A stretch of DNA of 64,000 nucleotides from contig NZ_CP016634.1 of assembly GCF_002741075.1 (NCBI RefSeq), positions 3,998,001 through 4,062,000 on the forward strand, read 5' to 3'. This document shows positions 48,223 to 60,717 of the stretch, piece after piece; the first letter of the stretch is position 1, and each line of letters starts with the position of its first letter. The notes under the pieces were generated by a model. That model worked only from the letters and a program-made list of their open reading frames with translations. It was not told the DNA's origin and searched no databases. This DNA is from Pseudomonas putida. GTDB lineage: Bacteria; Pseudomonadota; Gammaproteobacteria; Pseudomonadales; Pseudomonadaceae. A program made the position numbers and the translations under genes.

Positions 48223-49548
48223 TCAGTTCCCCTTGGTCTGGGTGAGGATGCGGTATTCAGCACTGCGGGCGTGAGCGGTCAGCGATTCGCCACGGGCCAG
48301 AACCGATGCGGTGTGCCCAAGCTCCGAGGCCGCCTGCTCGGAGCAGAAGATGATCGAGGAACGCTTCTGGAAGTCATACACCCCCAGCGGCGAAGAGAAA
48401 CGCGCGGTGCCGGAGGTCGGCAGCACGTGGTTGGGGCCAGCGCAATAGTCGCCCAAGGCTTCGCTGGTGTGACGGCCCATGAAGATCGCGCCCGCATGAC
48501 GGATCTGCGGCAGCCACGCCTGCGGATCGGCGACCGACAACTCCAGGTGCTCGGGAGCAATGCGGTTGGCGACGTCCATCGCCTGCTGCATGTCGCGCAC
48601 TTGGATCAGCGCACCACGGCCATTGATGGATTTCTCGATGATTTCGGCACGCTCCATGGTCGGCAGCAGCTTGGCGATACTGGCGGCGACGCGATCGAGG
48701 AAGGCGGCATCAGGGCTGACGAGGATCGCCTGGGCATCCTCGTCGTGCTCGGCCTGGGAGAACAGGTCCATGGCAATCCAGTCCGGGTCGGTCTGGCCGT
48801 CGCAGACGACGAGGATTTCCGAGGGGCCGGCGATCATGTCGATACCGACCTGGCCGAACACATGGCGCTTGGCAGTGGCGACGTAGATGTTGCCCGGGCC
48901 GACGATCTTGTCCACCTGGGGCACGCTCTCGGTCCCGTAGGCCAAGGCGGCAACGGCTTGGGCGCCACCGATGGTGAAGACGCGATCGACGCCGGCGATG
49001 CACGCAGCGGCCAGCACCAGTTCGTTGACCTCACCGCGCGGGGTCGGCACCACCATCACCACTTCGGACACACCGGCGACTTTGGCCGGGATGGCGTTCA
49101 TCAGCACGGACGAAGGGTACGAGGCCTTGCCGCCCGGCACATAAAGGCCGGCACGGTCCAGCGGCGTGACCTTCTGGCCCAGCACGGTGCCATCCGCCTC
49201 GGTGTATTGCCAGGAATCCTGCTTCTGCCGCTCGTGGTAGCTGCGCACGCGGCTGGCGGCCGTCTCCAACGCTTCGCGCTGGGTGGCGGTGATACGGGTC
49301 AGGGCCAGTTCCAGGCGTTCGCGTCCCAGGATCAGGTCATCGATGCTCTTGGCCTCGACGCCATCGAAACGCTGGGTGAACTCAACCAACGCAGCATCGC
49401 CTCGCTCGCGGATAGCCTTGATGATGTCGAGCACGCGCTGATTGACCGCGTCATCGGACACGCTTTCCCAGCTCAGCAGATGATCCAGATGTCGGGCGAA
49501 ATCCGGATCAGCGGCGTTGAGACGGGCAATTGCAGTGGACACGGTCAT
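48223..49548 (-). CDS. hisD: Histidinol dehydrogenase
   Basis: Carries out the last two oxidations to histidine with zinc and NAD. The 441 residues contain [20 protein letters not shown], the NAD/zinc stretch [13 protein letters not shown] and [18 protein letters not shown] (His ligand region), and [14 protein letters not shown]. It sits between hisG (125 bp gap) and hisC (2 bp gap). Confidence 0.97.
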   Translation of the reverse strand: MTVSTAIARLNAADPDFARHLDHLLSWESVSDDAVNQRVLDIIKAIRERGDAALVEFTQRFDGVEAKSIDDLILGRERLELALTRITATQREALETAASRVRSYHERQKQDSWQYTEADGTVLGQKVTPLDRAGLYVPGGKASYPSSVLMNAIPAKVAGVSEVVMVVPTPRGEVNELVLAAACIAGVDRVFTIGGAQAVAALAYGTESVPQVDKIVGPGNIYVATAKRHVFGQVGIDMIAGPSEILVVCDGQTDPDWIAMDLFSQAEHDEDAQAILVSPDAAFLDRVAASIAKLLPTMERAEIIEKSINGRGALIQVRDMQQAMDVANRIAPEHLELSVADPQAWLPQIRHAGAIFMGRHTSEALGDYCAGPNHVLPTSGTARFSSPLGVYDFQKRSSIIFCSEQAASELGHTASVLARGESLTAHARSAEYRILTQTKGN

Positions 49549-49673
49549 GACGAGGGCCTCGTTTTATTAGCGAATGCTCAGGCGCCCTAGGCTACCAGTC
49601 CATCCGCGCGGGCACCCGAGAAAAATGGCTATGACGCGGATAGACGGGCGCGACAGAAAGTCGCGCGCAGAGG

Positions 49674-50309
49674 TCAGCCGCGGTGTCGCGATTCGACGGC
49701 CTGACGCAGGGTGTCGATCAGGCTCTGGATGCGGGCGTGCTGCATTTTCATGGAGGCTTTGTTGACCACCAGACGCGAACTGATGGTCGCGATCAGTTCC
49801 TGCGGCTCCAGACCATTGGCACGCAGGGTGTTGCCGGTGTCGACCACGTCGATGATCTTGTCGGCCAGACCGATCAGGGGGGCCAGCTCCATGGAGCCGT
49901 ACAGCTTGATGATGTCGACCTGACGGCCCTGCTCGGCGTAATAGCGTTTGGCTACGTTGACGAACTTGGTGGCCACACGCAGACGCCCCTTGGGCTCCGG
50001 CGCACCGACCGCGCCAGCGGTCATCAGCTTGCAGCGGGCGATCTGCAGGTCCAGCGGCTCGTACAGCCCCTGGCCGCCGTACTCCATCAACACGTCCTTA
50101 CCGGCCACACCGAGGTCAGCGGCACCATGCTCGACATAGGTCGGCACGTCAGTGGCGCGCACGATCAGCAGGCGCACATCGTCCTGGGTCGTGGGGATGA
50201 TCAGCTTGCGGCTCTTGTCCGGATTCTCGGTCGGCACGATACCGGCCTCGGCCAGCAATGGCAGGGTATCGTCGAGGATTCGGCCCTTGGATAGCGCGAT
50301 GGTCAACAT
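49674..50309 (-). CDS. hisG: ATP phosphoribosyltransferase, short form (HisG-S)
   Basis: Starts histidine synthesis by joining ATP and PRPP. The 211 residues are the short form, which lacks the C-terminal regulatory domain and therefore needs HisZ as partner; hisZ is not in this window. Motifs: [32 protein letters not shown] and [20 protein letters not shown] with the PRPP-binding [11 protein letters not shown]. It is followed by hisD. Confidence 0.96.
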   Translation of the reverse strand: MLTIALSKGRILDDTLPLLAEAGIVPTENPDKSRKLIIPTTQDDVRLLIVRATDVPTYVEHGAADLGVAGKDVLMEYGGQGLYEPLDLQIARCKLMTAGAVGAPEPKGRLRVATKFVNVAKRYYAEQGRQVDIIKLYGSMELAPLIGLADKIIDVVDTGNTLRANGLEPQELIATISSRLVVNKASMKMQHARIQSLIDTLRQAVESRHRG

Positions 50310-50398
50310 GGGAAACGTCGGTCCTTAAGCGGCTACAGCCGACCGGGCAAACGCCCGGCCGCATGGAATTCGGTGGGCGCATCCTTGCGCCGAACAGA

Positions 50399-51688
<1,290 letters not shown>

Positions 51689-51928
51689 TCAGGTGCGCTC
51701 AGCCCAGGCTGCGCTGCTGAAAAATTTCATGGTTACCGCATGGATGCTGCCATCGGCGATCCACGGATTCAGGTGAGCATAGATCGCCTGCTGGCGCTTG
51801 ACCGGGCTCTGGCCGGCCAGCTCGTCGCTGATCACGTTCAACTGGAAGTTGCAGCCTTCGCCTTCAACTTCGACCCGGGTTCCCGGCAATTTCTCTTCAA
51901 GGAAGCTTTTAACTTCTACGGCCTGCAT
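51689..51928 (-). CDS. ibaG: BolA-family protein IbaG
   Basis: A small BolA-like protein that, with monothiol glutaredoxins, is linked to iron-sulfur handling and acid response. The 79 residues (MQAVEVKSFLEEKLPGTRVE) contain the conserved NFQLNVISDEL and PVKRQQAIYAHLNPWIADGS, with C26 and H-rich SIHAVTMKFFS. The ATG at 51928 is chosen by family length. ibaG-murA adjacency is common. A terminator separates it from mlaB. Confidence 0.93.
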   Translation of the reverse strand: MQAVEVKSFLEEKLPGTRVEVEGEGCNFQLNVISDELAGQSPVKRQQAIYAHLNPWIADGSIHAVTMKFFSSAAWAERT

Positions 51929-51974
51929 GCTCAACCTCAATCGGCGCCCAGTGCGCGCGGGTCGGCCATCATAC

Positions 51975-52027
51975 AAAAAAGCCCCTCGCCTGCGAAGCCC
52001 ATGGAGGGGCGCGCTGACCGAGGGGCT
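51975..52027 (-). terminator. Terminator between mlaB and ibaG
   Basis: On the minus strand AGCCCCTCG (52027-52019) pairs with CGAGGGGCT (51988-51980) and runs into six Ts. A shorter GAGGGGC in the loop offers an alternative stem. It ends the mla operon. Confidence 0.8.
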
Positions 52028-52046
52028 ATCCCAGGGTGGCGAACCA

Positions 52047-52349
52047 TCAGCCCGCCAGCACTTCATCGAGGTCATAGACCCCGGCGATATCGCGCATGTC
52101 ATCGGGCATGCCCCGCAACTCCCAGCCCTTGCCTGCGGCCTGGGCATCACGGATGAAGCCCAGCAGCAGGGAGAGACCGACGCTGCTGGACTTGGCCACG
52201 GACGAGCAATCGAGCACCAGCTTCGACTCACGACAAGCCGCGATCAGAGCCTTGCCTTCCTTGCGCAGAGCCGGACCGCTGCGGTAATCCAGCACACCGG
52301 CCAGGCGCAGGACGCCCGGCTCGGCCATGCTCACGCCAGCTTCGCTCAT
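52047..52349 (-). CDS. mlaB: STAS-domain protein MlaB
   Basis: The cytoplasmic regulatory subunit of the MlaFEDB phospholipid ABC transporter. 100 residues form one STAS domain, including LVLDCSSVAKSSSVGLSLLLGFI with the conserved Asp/Ser/Thr-type loop. The ATG at 52349 overlaps the mlaC stop (ATGA), so translation is coupled. It is the last gene of the mla operon. Confidence 0.9.
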   Translation of the reverse strand: MSEAGVSMAEPGVLRLAGVLDYRSGPALRKEGKALIAACRESKLVLDCSSVAKSSSVGLSLLLGFIRDAQAAGKGWELRGMPDDMRDIAGVYDLDEVLAG

Positions 52350-52999
52350 TTCACTTCCTTGTCTGGCGAATTGTCGGCCGCTTCTTTGGCCTTGGCCACT
52401 TCGCCAGCCCAACCATCGATGGTCTTGTCCAGGTTGTTGCCGTTACGCTGCATGGCGTCGGCGAACTGATCGCGGAACAGCTTGCCGATGTTGATGCCGT
52501 TGACGATCACGTTACGCACTTTCCACTCGTCGCCGAGCTTCTGCATGGTGTACTGGACCGGATAGACCGCACCGTTGTTGCCGGTGACCTTCATGCCGAC
52601 ACTGGCGCGATCGCCATTTTCAGCTTTGGCCGGATCCACGGTGATGCCCTGGTTGTTGTACTCCAGCAGTGCATTGCCATAGAACTGCATCAGGCTGCGC
52701 TTGAAGTTTTCCTGGAAGCGCTGCATCTGCTCAGGCGTTGCCTTGCGCGAGTACTTCACGGTCATGATGCTCTTGGAGATGCCATCGGCATCGACCACGG
52801 GGCCGAGAATACGGTTGAGCGCATCATAGAAAGCCTGTGGATTGGTCTTGTACTGCTCCTTATTGGCCTTGAGGTCGCTCAACAGGGCATCGGTGGTGCC
52901 TTGCACCACGTCACGCGGGGCTTGCCCAGGCACCGCCAGGGCAAACAGTGGGAAGGCCGCCAAAAGGACCAGCAGGCCGCGTCGCAGGATCGAAATCAT
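52346..52999 (-). CDS. mlaC: Periplasmic phospholipid-binding protein MlaC
   Basis: Carries phospholipid between the outer-membrane MlaA and the inner-membrane MlaFEDB. 217 residues with a signal peptide (RRGLLVLLAAFPLFALAVPGQA, cut near residue 24-26), then the MlaC/Ttg2D domain with ILGPVVDADGISKSIM and YTMQKLGDEWKVRNVIVNGI. 9 bp after mlaD. Confidence 0.95.
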   Translation of the reverse strand: MISILRRGLLVLLAAFPLFALAVPGQAPRDVVQGTTDALLSDLKANKEQYKTNPQAFYDALNRILGPVVDADGISKSIMTVKYSRKATPEQMQRFQENFKRSLMQFYGNALLEYNNQGITVDPAKAENGDRASVGMKVTGNNGAVYPVQYTMQKLGDEWKVRNVIVNGINIGKLFRDQFADAMQRNGNNLDKTIDGWAGEVAKAKEAADNSPDKEVK

Positions 53000-53008
53000 G
53001 GAAACTCC

Positions 53009-53494
53009 TTAATTAGCGGGTTGGGCTTCTTTGGGTTCCTTGCCCACGGAATTGAGCAGGAACTTGCCAATCAGATCTTCCAGCACCAGCGCCGACTGGG
53101 TGTCATGGATGGTAGAGCCATCCTTGAGCATGTCTTCTTCACCACCCACGCTGATGCCGATGTACTTCTCGCCGAGCAATCCGGCGGTCAGGATCGAGGC
53201 AGTGGAGTCGGTCGGCAGGTTGTCGACGCTCTTGTCCAGCTGCAGGGTCACCCGACCGGTATAGGAGTCGCGATCCAGATCGATGGCCGTGACCTTGCCG
53301 ATGGTCACACCGGCCATGGTCACCTTAGCTCTGACCGTCAAACCAGCGATATTGTCGAAGTACGCATAAACTTTATAGGTGTCGCTGCTGGGGCTCGCGG
53401 ACAAGCCGCTGACGCGCAGGGCCAGCAGCAGCAACGCCAGAATCCCGGCCAGCAGGAACAGGCCGACACCGATTTCCAGGGTGCGGTTTTGCAT
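53009..53494 (-). CDS. mlaD: MCE-domain protein MlaD
   Basis: A membrane-anchored MCE protein that forms a hexameric ring over the MlaE permease and binds lipid. 161 residues: one N-terminal helix (about 7-28) and an MCE domain (about 38-118, KVYAYFDNIAGLTVRAKVTM, GVTIGKVTAIDLD). The start ATG shares one base with the mlaE stop (TGATG). Confidence 0.95.
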   Translation of the reverse strand: MQNRTLEIGVGLFLLAGILALLLLALRVSGLSASPSSDTYKVYAYFDNIAGLTVRAKVTMAGVTIGKVTAIDLDRDSYTGRVTLQLDKSVDNLPTDSTASILTAGLLGEKYIGISVGGEEDMLKDGSTIHDTQSALVLEDLIGKFLLNSVGKEPKEAQPAN

Positions 53495-54291
53495 CAGAAA
53501 TCTCCAAACATCAAGGCGGTCAGAATAAAGTCCAGACCCAGGACTGCCAACGAGGCGTAGACCACGGTCTTGGTAGTGGCACGGCTGATCCCTTCCGAGG
53601 TGGGTTCGCAGTCATACCCCTGGAACACGGCGATCCAGGTCACGACGAAGGCGAACACAACGCTTTTGATCAACCCGTTGAGCACGTCGTCGGTGAAGGA
53701 AACACTGTTTTGCATGTTGGCCCAGAAGGAGCCCTCGTAGACGCCCAGCCAGTCCACGGCCACCCAGGATCCACCCCAGATGCCGACCACGCTGAAGATC
53801 AGCGCCAGCATCGGCAGCGAGATGAAGCCCGCCCATAGACGTGGGGCGACGATGTACTTGAGAGGGTCGACGCCGATCATCTCCAGGCTGGACAGCTGCT
53901 CGGTCGACTTCATGTTGCCGATCTCGGCGGTCAAGGCCGAGCCCGCGCGCCCGGCGAACAGCAAGGCCGTCACGACCGGCCCCAGCTCACGCAGCAAGGT
54001 CAGGGCGATCATCTGGCCCACGGCCTGCTCCGAACCGTACTTGGTGAGAATGCTGTAGCCCTGCAGCGACAGCACCATGCCGATGAACACGCCAGAAACC
54101 ACGATGATCGCCAGCGACAGCACGCCCACCGAATAGAGCTGTTTGACCAGTAACTGGAAGCCGCCACCGATGCCGCCGCGTCCACCCATGGCGTGCCCGA
54201 GGAACAGACAGGAGCGGCCGAGCACAGCCAGAACGTCGATGGCCGAGCGGCCGAACAGACGAATGCGTTCGAGTATGGATTTTCTGCGCAT
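53494..54291 (-). CDS. mlaE: Phospholipid ABC transporter permease MlaE
   Basis: The membrane permease of the Mla system. 265 residues from the ATG at 54291, which shares one base with the mlaF stop (TGATG); a GTG at 54294 is a weaker option. It has five or six hydrophobic segments, with [20 protein letters not shown] and [27 protein letters not shown], the latter the family's coupling-helix motif. Confidence 0.95.
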   Translation of the reverse strand: MRRKSILERIRLFGRSAIDVLAVLGRSCLFLGHAMGGRGGIGGGFQLLVKQLYSVGVLSLAIIVVSGVFIGMVLSLQGYSILTKYGSEQAVGQMIALTLLRELGPVVTALLFAGRAGSALTAEIGNMKSTEQLSSLEMIGVDPLKYIVAPRLWAGFISLPMLALIFSVVGIWGGSWVAVDWLGVYEGSFWANMQNSVSFTDDVLNGLIKSVVFAFVVTWIAVFQGYDCEPTSEGISRATTKTVVYASLAVLGLDFILTALMFGDF

Positions 54292-55100
54292 CACCGCGCC
54301 CCCAGCAGATCGGCGCGATAGTCAGGCGCGGGAAAATGAAATGGCACCGGGCCATCTGGATCACCCTTCATGAACTGACGGATACGCGGATTGTCCGACC
54401 CCATCAGTTCGTCGGGCGTGCCCTGCCCCAGCACCTGGCCATCGCCGACCACGTAGATATAGTCGGCGATGCTCGCGGTCTCGGCCAGGTCATGGGAAAC
54501 GACGATGCTGGTAATCCCCAGGGCGTCGTTGAGCAGCCGGATCAGGCGCACGAGCACCCCCATGGCGATGGGGTCCTGGCCGACGAAAGGCTCGTCGTAC
54601 ATGAGGATCTGTGGATCCAGCGCGATCGCCCGGGCCAGCGCCACCCGGCGCTTCATGCCACCGGACAGCTCGTCCGGCATCAGGTCGATGGCACCCCGCA
54701 GGCCCACGGCCTGCAGTTTCATCAGGACGATGTCACGGATCATCTCGTCCGACAGTTGGGTATGCACCCGCAACGGGAAGGCGACGTTCTCGAACACGTC
54801 GAGATCGGTGAACAAGGCACCGCTCTGGAACAGAACGCCCATCTGCTTGCGCGCATCGAACAGGTCGCTGCGCGACAGGCTCGGCAGGTTCTGCCCGGCG
54901 ACCCATACCTCGCCGCTGGAGGGGCGCAACTGCGCGCCCATCAGGCGCAACAGGGTTGTCTTGCCGCACCCGGAAGGTCCCATGATGCCGGTGACCTTGC
55001 CCCGAGGGATGCGTATGTCGACATTGCTGAAAATGCTGCGCGAACCGCGCTTGAAGGTAACCCCCTTCAACTCGACCGCGTAGGCGCTATCCACACTCAT
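54291..55100 (-). CDS. mlaF: Phospholipid ABC transporter ATPase MlaF
   Basis: The nucleotide-binding subunit that powers Mla lipid transport. 269 residues with Walker [10 protein letters not shown] at 41-49, the ABC signature [14 protein letters not shown], and Walker [13 protein letters not shown]. First gene of the mlaFEDCB operon. The operon is also called ttg2 in P. putida after toluene-tolerance screens. Confidence 0.96.
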   Translation of the reverse strand: MSVDSAYAVELKGVTFKRGSRSIFSNVDIRIPRGKVTGIMGPSGCGKTTLLRLMGAQLRPSSGEVWVAGQNLPSLSRSDLFDARKQMGVLFQSGALFTDLDVFENVAFPLRVHTQLSDEMIRDIVLMKLQAVGLRGAIDLMPDELSGGMKRRVALARAIALDPQILMYDEPFVGQDPIAMGVLVRLIRLLNDALGITSIVVSHDLAETASIADYIYVVGDGQVLGQGTPDELMGSDNPRIRQFMKGDPDGPVPFHFPAPDYRADLLGAR

Positions 55101-55295
55101 CTAGACTCCTTGCGATGCAGCCTCGTCTGCAATGGACGCCTACCCTCTTCATGAAGGCACACGCATCCCTGCCGGGCTGAATAGCGGCGAACTATAGCAC
55201 CGCAGCAACGCCGCCCCCAAGGCCATTGCAGGGGCTGTTCAGCCCTGCGACAGCAACCCAGACAAACGAAAGATGAGGCTTTTGCACATTGCCGT

Positions 55296-55301
55296 TATAA
55301 T
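55296..55301 (+). promoter_or_regulatory. -10-like hexamer upstream of kdsD
   Basis: TATAAT lies 33 bp before the preferred kdsD start and could start the kds-lpt-rpoN cluster near 55308. No good -35 hexamer is visible 17 bp upstream. Confidence 0.4.
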
Positions 55302-55333
55302 CGGCACCTTTTTTACCAGACATGCTTTCCGAC

Positions 55334-56311
55334 ATGAGCCAATCCAGCGAGCTGATCCAATCCGCCCAGCGCACCCTGCGCCTGGAACTCGAAGCTGTAG
55401 AGGGCCTTTTGCCCCGTATCGACGGCAATTTCGTCAAGGCTTGTGAGCTGATTCTGAACAGCAAAGGCCGAGTCGTCGTGCTCGGCATGGGCAAGTCGGG
55501 CCATATCGGCAACAAGATTGCCGCCACCCTTGCCAGCACCGGCACCCCAGCCTTTTTCGTGCACCCGGCCGAGGCCAGCCACGGCGACATGGGCATGATC
55601 ACCCGTGACGATGTCATCCTGGCCCTGTCCAACTCCGGCAGCACCGCCGAAATCGTCACCCTGCTGCCGCTGATCAAGCGTCTGGGCATCCAGATGATCA
55701 GCCTCACCGGCAACCCGGACTCCCCCCTGGCCCAGGCCGCCGAGGTCAACCTCGACGCCAGCGTCGCCCAGGAGGCCTGCCCACTCAACCTTGCACCCAC
55801 CTCCTCCACCACCGCTGCGCTGGTACTGGGTGATGCCCTGGCCATCGCCCTGCTCGAAGCACGCGGCTTCACGGCCGAGGATTTCGCCTTCTCCCATCCG
55901 GGTGGCGCGCTGGGTCGTCGCCTGCTGCTGAAGGTGGAAAACGTCATGCACACCGGCGAAGCCCTGCCAATCGTGCAGCGCGGCACCCTGCTCAAGGACG
56001 CCTTGGTAGAGATGTCGCGCAAGAGCCTGGTAGGCATGACCGTGGTCCTGGAGGCCGACGGCCGCCTGGCCGGTGTGTTCACCGACGGCGACCTGCGTCG
56101 TGCGCTGGAGCGTAACATCGATGTGCACAAGACCATCATCGACCAGGTGATGACCGTTCATGGCAAGACCGCCCGCGCCGAGATGCTCGCCGCAGAGGCC
56201 TTGCGCATCATGGAAGACAACAAGATCAACGCGCTGGTGGTGGTCGACCAGAACGACCGCCCCACCGGGGCCTTGAACATGCACGACCTGCTGCGCGCAG
56301 GGGTGATGTGA
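55334..56311 (+). CDS. kdsD: Arabinose-5-phosphate isomerase KdsD
   Basis: Converts ribulose 5-phosphate to arabinose 5-phosphate, the first step to the Kdo of LPS. A start at 55334 (MSQSSELIQSAQRTLR) gives 325 residues; 55322 is also in frame. SIS domain about 30-190 (GMGKSGHIGNKIAATLAS, NSGSTAEIVTLLP) and two CBS domains at about 205-325. It opens the long plus-strand cluster; the stop codon is close to the kdsC start. Confidence 0.95.
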   Translation: MSQSSELIQSAQRTLRLELEAVEGLLPRIDGNFVKACELILNSKGRVVVLGMGKSGHIGNKIAATLASTGTPAFFVHPAEASHGDMGMITRDDVILALSNSGSTAEIVTLLPLIKRLGIQMISLTGNPDSPLAQAAEVNLDASVAQEACPLNLAPTSSTTAALVLGDALAIALLEARGFTAEDFAFSHPGGALGRRLLLKVENVMHTGEALPIVQRGTLLKDALVEMSRKSLVGMTVVLEADGRLAGVFTDGDLRRALERNIDVHKTIIDQVMTVHGKTARAEMLAAEALRIMEDNKINALVVVDQNDRPTGALNMHDLLRAGVM

Positions 56312-56325
56312 TGGAGTGCAATGCA

Positions 56326-56850
56326 ATGAACCCGGATCTTCTGCAACGCGGCAAGGCCATCAAGCTGGCCGTGTTCGATGTCGACGGCGTACTGACCGAC
56401 GGCCGCCTGTATTTCCTCGAGGACGGCAGCGAGTTCAAGACCTTCAACACCCTGGACGGCCACGGCATCAAGATGCTCATGGCGTCTGGCGTGACCACGG
56501 CGATCATCAGCGGGCGCAAGACCCCGGTGGTCGAACGCCGCGCGAAGAACCTCGGCATCCCGCACCTGTTCCAGGGCCGCGAGGACAAACTGGTGGTGCT
56601 CGACGGCCTGCTCGCCGAACTGGGCCTAAGCTATGAACAGGTCGCCTACCTGGGCGACGACCTGCCAGACCTGCCGGTAATCCGCCGGGTGGGCCTTGGC
56701 ATGGCGGTGGCCAGCGCCGCCCCGTTCGTTCGACAGCACGCCCATGGCGTGACCCAGGCCCGCGGAGGCGATGGTGCCGCACGCGAGTTCTGTGAACTGA
56801 TCATGCAGGCCCAGGGCACCCTGGACGCTGCCAACGCCAACTACCTCTAA
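56326..56850 (+). CDS. kdsC: Kdo-8-phosphate phosphatase KdsC
   Basis: A HAD-superfamily phosphatase that releases Kdo from Kdo-8-phosphate. 174 residues from 56326, with GGAG upstream; ATG 56311, sharing the kdsD TGA, is an alternative. The nucleophile motif is DVDGVLTDG (Asp18, Asp20); ISGRKTPVVERRA and YLGDDLPDLPVIRRVG are the further HAD motifs. It is followed at 8 bp by lptC. Confidence 0.94.
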   Translation: MNPDLLQRGKAIKLAVFDVDGVLTDGRLYFLEDGSEFKTFNTLDGHGIKMLMASGVTTAIISGRKTPVVERRAKNLGIPHLFQGREDKLVVLDGLLAELGLSYEQVAYLGDDLPDLPVIRRVGLGMAVASAAPFVRQHAHGVTQARGGDGAAREFCELIMQAQGTLDAANANYL

Positions 56851-56858
56851 GGCCAGAC

Positions 56859-57431
56859 ATGTTCAGCAAGAAAGCCAGAAATATCGTGCTACTCGGTGCG
56901 ATCGCCGCACTGCTGGTGGCCGTCGGCTATTGGAACATCAGCCCCGAGAGCTTCCTCGAAAAGCCGGTGGCCCAGGTCGATGAAAACGCCATCGACTACT
57001 ATGCGATCAACGCCCACAGCGTGCAGTACCTGCCTGATGGCAAGGTGCAATACGAAATGACCGCCGACAAGGTCGAGCACCTCAAGGCCAGCGAGATCAC
57101 CTTGGTGACCACGCCGGACCTGCAGATGTACCGGGGCACCCAGTACCCCTGGCACGTGCAGAGCGTGCGCGCCGAGGTCAACCCGGACGGCAGCGAGGTC
57201 GAGCTGATCGACAAGGTCCGGGTCGCCCGCACCGATGAAAAACAGCGCGAAACGATCATCACCACCACCCGCATGACCGTCTTCCCGCAGAAGCAATATG
57301 CGCAGACCGAGCAAGCCGTTAGAATCGACGGCGCCGGTGGGACGACTACGGGCAAAGGAATGAAAGCGTATTTGAAAGACGGCAGGATGGACCTGCTGTC
57401 CAACGTAAGAGGACAGTATGAGGCTCGTTAA
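56859..57431 (+). CDS. lptC: LPS export protein LptC
   Basis: An inner-membrane-anchored periplasmic protein that takes LPS from LptB2FG and passes it to LptA. 190 residues: one N-terminal helix (about 8-26) and a beta-jellyroll (YDYYAINAHSVQYLPDGKV region, VELIDKVRV). It overlaps the start of lptA by 14 bp. Confidence 0.93.
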   Translation: MFSKKARNIVLLGAIAALLVAVGYWNISPESFLEKPVAQVDENAIDYYAINAHSVQYLPDGKVQYEMTADKVEHLKASEITLVTTPDLQMYRGTQYPWHVQSVRAEVNPDGSEVELIDKVRVARTDEKQRETIITTTRMTVFPQKQYAQTEQAVRIDGAGGTTTGKGMKAYLKDGRMDLLSNVRGQYEAR

Positions 57432-57942
57432 CACCCTCCCCTTTTTGCTCAGCCTGAGCGCGGCACTGGGAAGCGCGAGCGCCTTGGCCCTGCCGAACGA
57501 TCGTGACCAGCCTATCCGCATCCAGGCTGACAACGCTCACCTGGACGACAAGCAAGGCGTCGCCACCTATACCGGCGACGTGATCATCACCCAGGGCTCG
57601 ATGATGATCAAAGGCAACACCGTCACCATTACCCGTGCCGCCTCCGGCGACATCGACGTGGTCACCTCGGTGGGCAACCTGGCCTATTTCGAGCAGCAGC
57701 AGAGCGCAGCCAAGCCCGACAAGATGAAGGGCTGGGGCGTGACCATCCAGTACCAGGCGCAGAAAGACATGGTGATCCTCACCGATCGCGCCAAGGTCGA
57801 AAACGAAGGCAACACCACCGAAGGCGAGAAAATCGTCTACAACACCAAGACCCAGGTGGCCACCGCCGGTCGTGGTGGCAATGTGACTTCGCCACGTCAG
57901 CGTATCGACATGGTGATCCAGCCGAAGAAGAAGGCCGAGTAA
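57418..57942 (+). CDS. lptA: Periplasmic LPS-binding protein LptA
   Basis: Forms the periplasmic bridge for LPS to the outer membrane. 174 residues: signal peptide about 1-24 (LLSLSAALGSASALA), then the OstA-like domain (IQADNAHLDDKQGVATYTGD and MMIKGNTVTITRA). It overlaps lptC by 14 bp and its stop abuts the lptB start. Confidence 0.95.
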   Translation: MRLVNTLPFLLSLSAALGSASALALPNDRDQPIRIQADNAHLDDKQGVATYTGDVIITQGSMMIKGNTVTITRAASGDIDVVTSVGNLAYFEQQQSAAKPDKMKGWGVTIQYQAQKDMVILTDRAKVENEGNTTEGEKIVYNTKTQVATAGRGGNVTSPRQRIDMVIQPKKKAE

Positions 57943-58668
<726 letters not shown>

Positions 58669-58825
58669 AGCCCGGAGTCTGCCTGGGGCACTGAAGGAAG
58701 TGATACAGTGCTCTAGGCAAACGCTACAGTTTCAGGCATATAACTTGCTTAAAATTGGCGCCTCGGCGCCCTACGTGTAGTGGATGGCGCATGCGCGCCG
58801 GCGAACAAGGTATTAAGCCCCAGCC

Positions 58826-60319
58826 ATGAAACCATCGCTCGTCCTAAAAATGGGCCAGCAACTGACGATGACCCCGCAGTTGCAACAGGCCATCCGTCTG
58901 CTCCAGCTCTCCACCCTGGACCTGCAACAGGAAATCCAGGAAGCGCTGGAGTCCAATCCGATGCTCGAACGTCAGGAAGACGGCGACGACTTCGACAACA
59001 GCGACCCGATGGCCGACAACGCCGAAAGCAAGCCCGTTGCCGAAACCCAGGAGAGCAGCTTCCAGGAGAGCGCCAGCAGTGCCGAGAACCTGGAGGAAGG
59101 CGAATGGAACGAGCGCATCCCCAACGAGCTGCCCGTGGACACGGCCTGGGAAGACATCTACCAGACCAGCGCCAGCAACCTGCCTGCCAGCGATGATGAC
59201 GAGTGGGACTTCACCACCCGTACCTCCGTCGGCGAGAGCTTGCAGAGCCATCTTCTATGGCAACTCAACCTGGCGCCGATGTCCGACACCGACCGGCTGA
59301 TCGCCGTGACCTTGATCGACAGCATCAACGAACAGGGTTACCTGGAGGACAGCCTCGAGGAAATCTGCGCAGGCTTCGATCCCGAACTGGATATCGAGCT
59401 CGACGAAGTCGAAGCGGTACTGCACCGCATCCAGCAGTTCGAACCCGCCGGCATCGGTGCACGCAGCCTTGGCGAATGCCTCTTGCTGCAACTGCGCCAG
59501 TTACCCGCGAACACCCCATGGATGGCCGAGGCCCAGCGCCTGGTCACCGACTTCATCGACCTGCTCGGCAGCCGCGACTACAGCCAGCTGATGCGCCGCA
59601 TGAAGATCAAGGAAGACGAACTTCGCCAGGTCATCGAACTGGTGCAAAGCCTCAACCCACGCCCCGGCTCGCAGATCGAATCCAGCGAGCCTGAATACGT
59701 GGTGCCGGATGTCATCGTGCGTAAGGACAGCGACCGCTGGCTGGTCGAGCTGAACCAGGAAGCGATACCACGCCTGCGGGTCAACCCACAGTACGCCGGT
59801 TTCGTGCGCCGCGCCGACACCAGTGCCGACAACACCTTCATGCGCAACCAGTTGCAAGAGGCACGTTGGTTCATCAAGAGCCTGCAAAGCCGCAACGAGA
59901 CGCTGATGAAAGTCGCCACCCAGATCGTCGAGCACCAGCGAGGCTTCCTGGACCATGGTGACGAGGCGATGAAACCACTGGTGCTACACGACATCGCCGA
60001 AGCGGTGGGCATGCACGAGTCGACCATTTCCCGGGTCACCACGCAGAAATACATGCACACCCCACGTGGCATCTACGAACTGAAATACTTTTTCTCGAGC
60101 CACGTGAGCACCTCCGAAGGCGGTGAATGCTCGTCTACGGCGATCCGCGCGATCATCAAGAAACTGGTTGCGGCGGAAAATCAGAAAAAGCCATTGAGTG
60201 ACAGCAAGATCGCTGGTTTACTGGAGGCACAAGGCATCCAGGTAGCCCGTCGCACCGTCGCCAAGTACCGCGAGTCCCTCGGCATCGCACCGTCGAGCGA
60301 GCGCAAGCGACTGATGTAG
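58826..60319 (+). CDS. rpoN: RNA polymerase sigma54 factor RpoN
   Basis: Directs RNA polymerase to -24/-12 promoters that need an enhancer-binding activator. 497 residues: Q/L-rich region I (about 1-50, [20 protein letters not shown]), an acidic region II (about 55-115), the core-binding domain, and the C-terminal RpoN box [10 protein letters not shown] at 474-483. It fits with the sigma54 promoter before gcvH and the GAFTGA regulator at 16618. Confidence 0.98.
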   Translation: MKPSLVLKMGQQLTMTPQLQQAIRLLQLSTLDLQQEIQEALESNPMLERQEDGDDFDNSDPMADNAESKPVAETQESSFQESASSAENLEEGEWNERIPNELPVDTAWEDIYQTSASNLPASDDDEWDFTTRTSVGESLQSHLLWQLNLAPMSDTDRLIAVTLIDSINEQGYLEDSLEEICAGFDPELDIELDEVEAVLHRIQQFEPAGIGARSLGECLLLQLRQLPANTPWMAEAQRLVTDFIDLLGSRDYSQLMRRMKIKEDELRQVIELVQSLNPRPGSQIESSEPEYVVPDVIVRKDSDRWLVELNQEAIPRLRVNPQYAGFVRRADTSADNTFMRNQLQEARWFIKSLQSRNETLMKVATQIVEHQRGFLDHGDEAMKPLVLHDIAEAVGMHESTISRVTTQKYMHTPRGIYELKYFFSSHVSTSEGGECSSTAIRAIIKKLVAAENQKKPLSDSKIAGLLEAQGIQVARRTVAKYRESLGIAPSSERKRLM

Positions 60320-60396
60320 CCCCTGGCAGAGCCATAGCGTTTCAGTGGCAGGTGCAATACCTGCCCTTTATGCACGGGCAACAAAGGAGAAGCTGT

Positions 60397-60705
60397 ATGC
60401 AAGTCAACATCAGTGGACAGCATGTAGAAGTCACCCAACCACTGCGCGAGTATGTCCTTGAAAAGCTCGCCCGCGTGGAGGGGCATTTCGACAAGATCAC
60501 CAACGTGACGGTGATCATGAAGGTCGAAAAACTGCAGCAGAAGGTCGAGGCCACACTCCAGATTCCCGGCGGCGAAGTGGTCGCCAATGCCGAACACCAA
60601 GACATGTATGCAGCGATCGACGCTCTGGCTGACAAGCTCGACCGCCAACTGAAAAAACATAAGGAAAAACAGCAAAGCCTGCTGCAAGGTGCAGCCGCCC
60701 GCTGA
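60397..60705 (+). CDS. hpf: Ribosome hibernation promoting factor (short form)
   Basis: Binds the 30S subunit and helps dimerise or silence ribosomes in stationary phase. 102 residues, MQVNISGQHVEVTQPLREYV..., with the typical VEGHFDKITNVTVIMKV and EHQDMYAAIDALADKLDRQL. AAGGAGA precedes the ATG. Short form, since no C-terminal dimerisation domain is present. Between rpoN and ptsN as in most gammaproteobacteria. Confidence 0.94.
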   Translation: MQVNISGQHVEVTQPLREYVLEKLARVEGHFDKITNVTVIMKVEKLQQKVEATLQIPGGEVVANAEHQDMYAAIDALADKLDRQLKKHKEKQQSLLQGAAAR

Positions 60706-60717
60706 TCCCTCTCATCC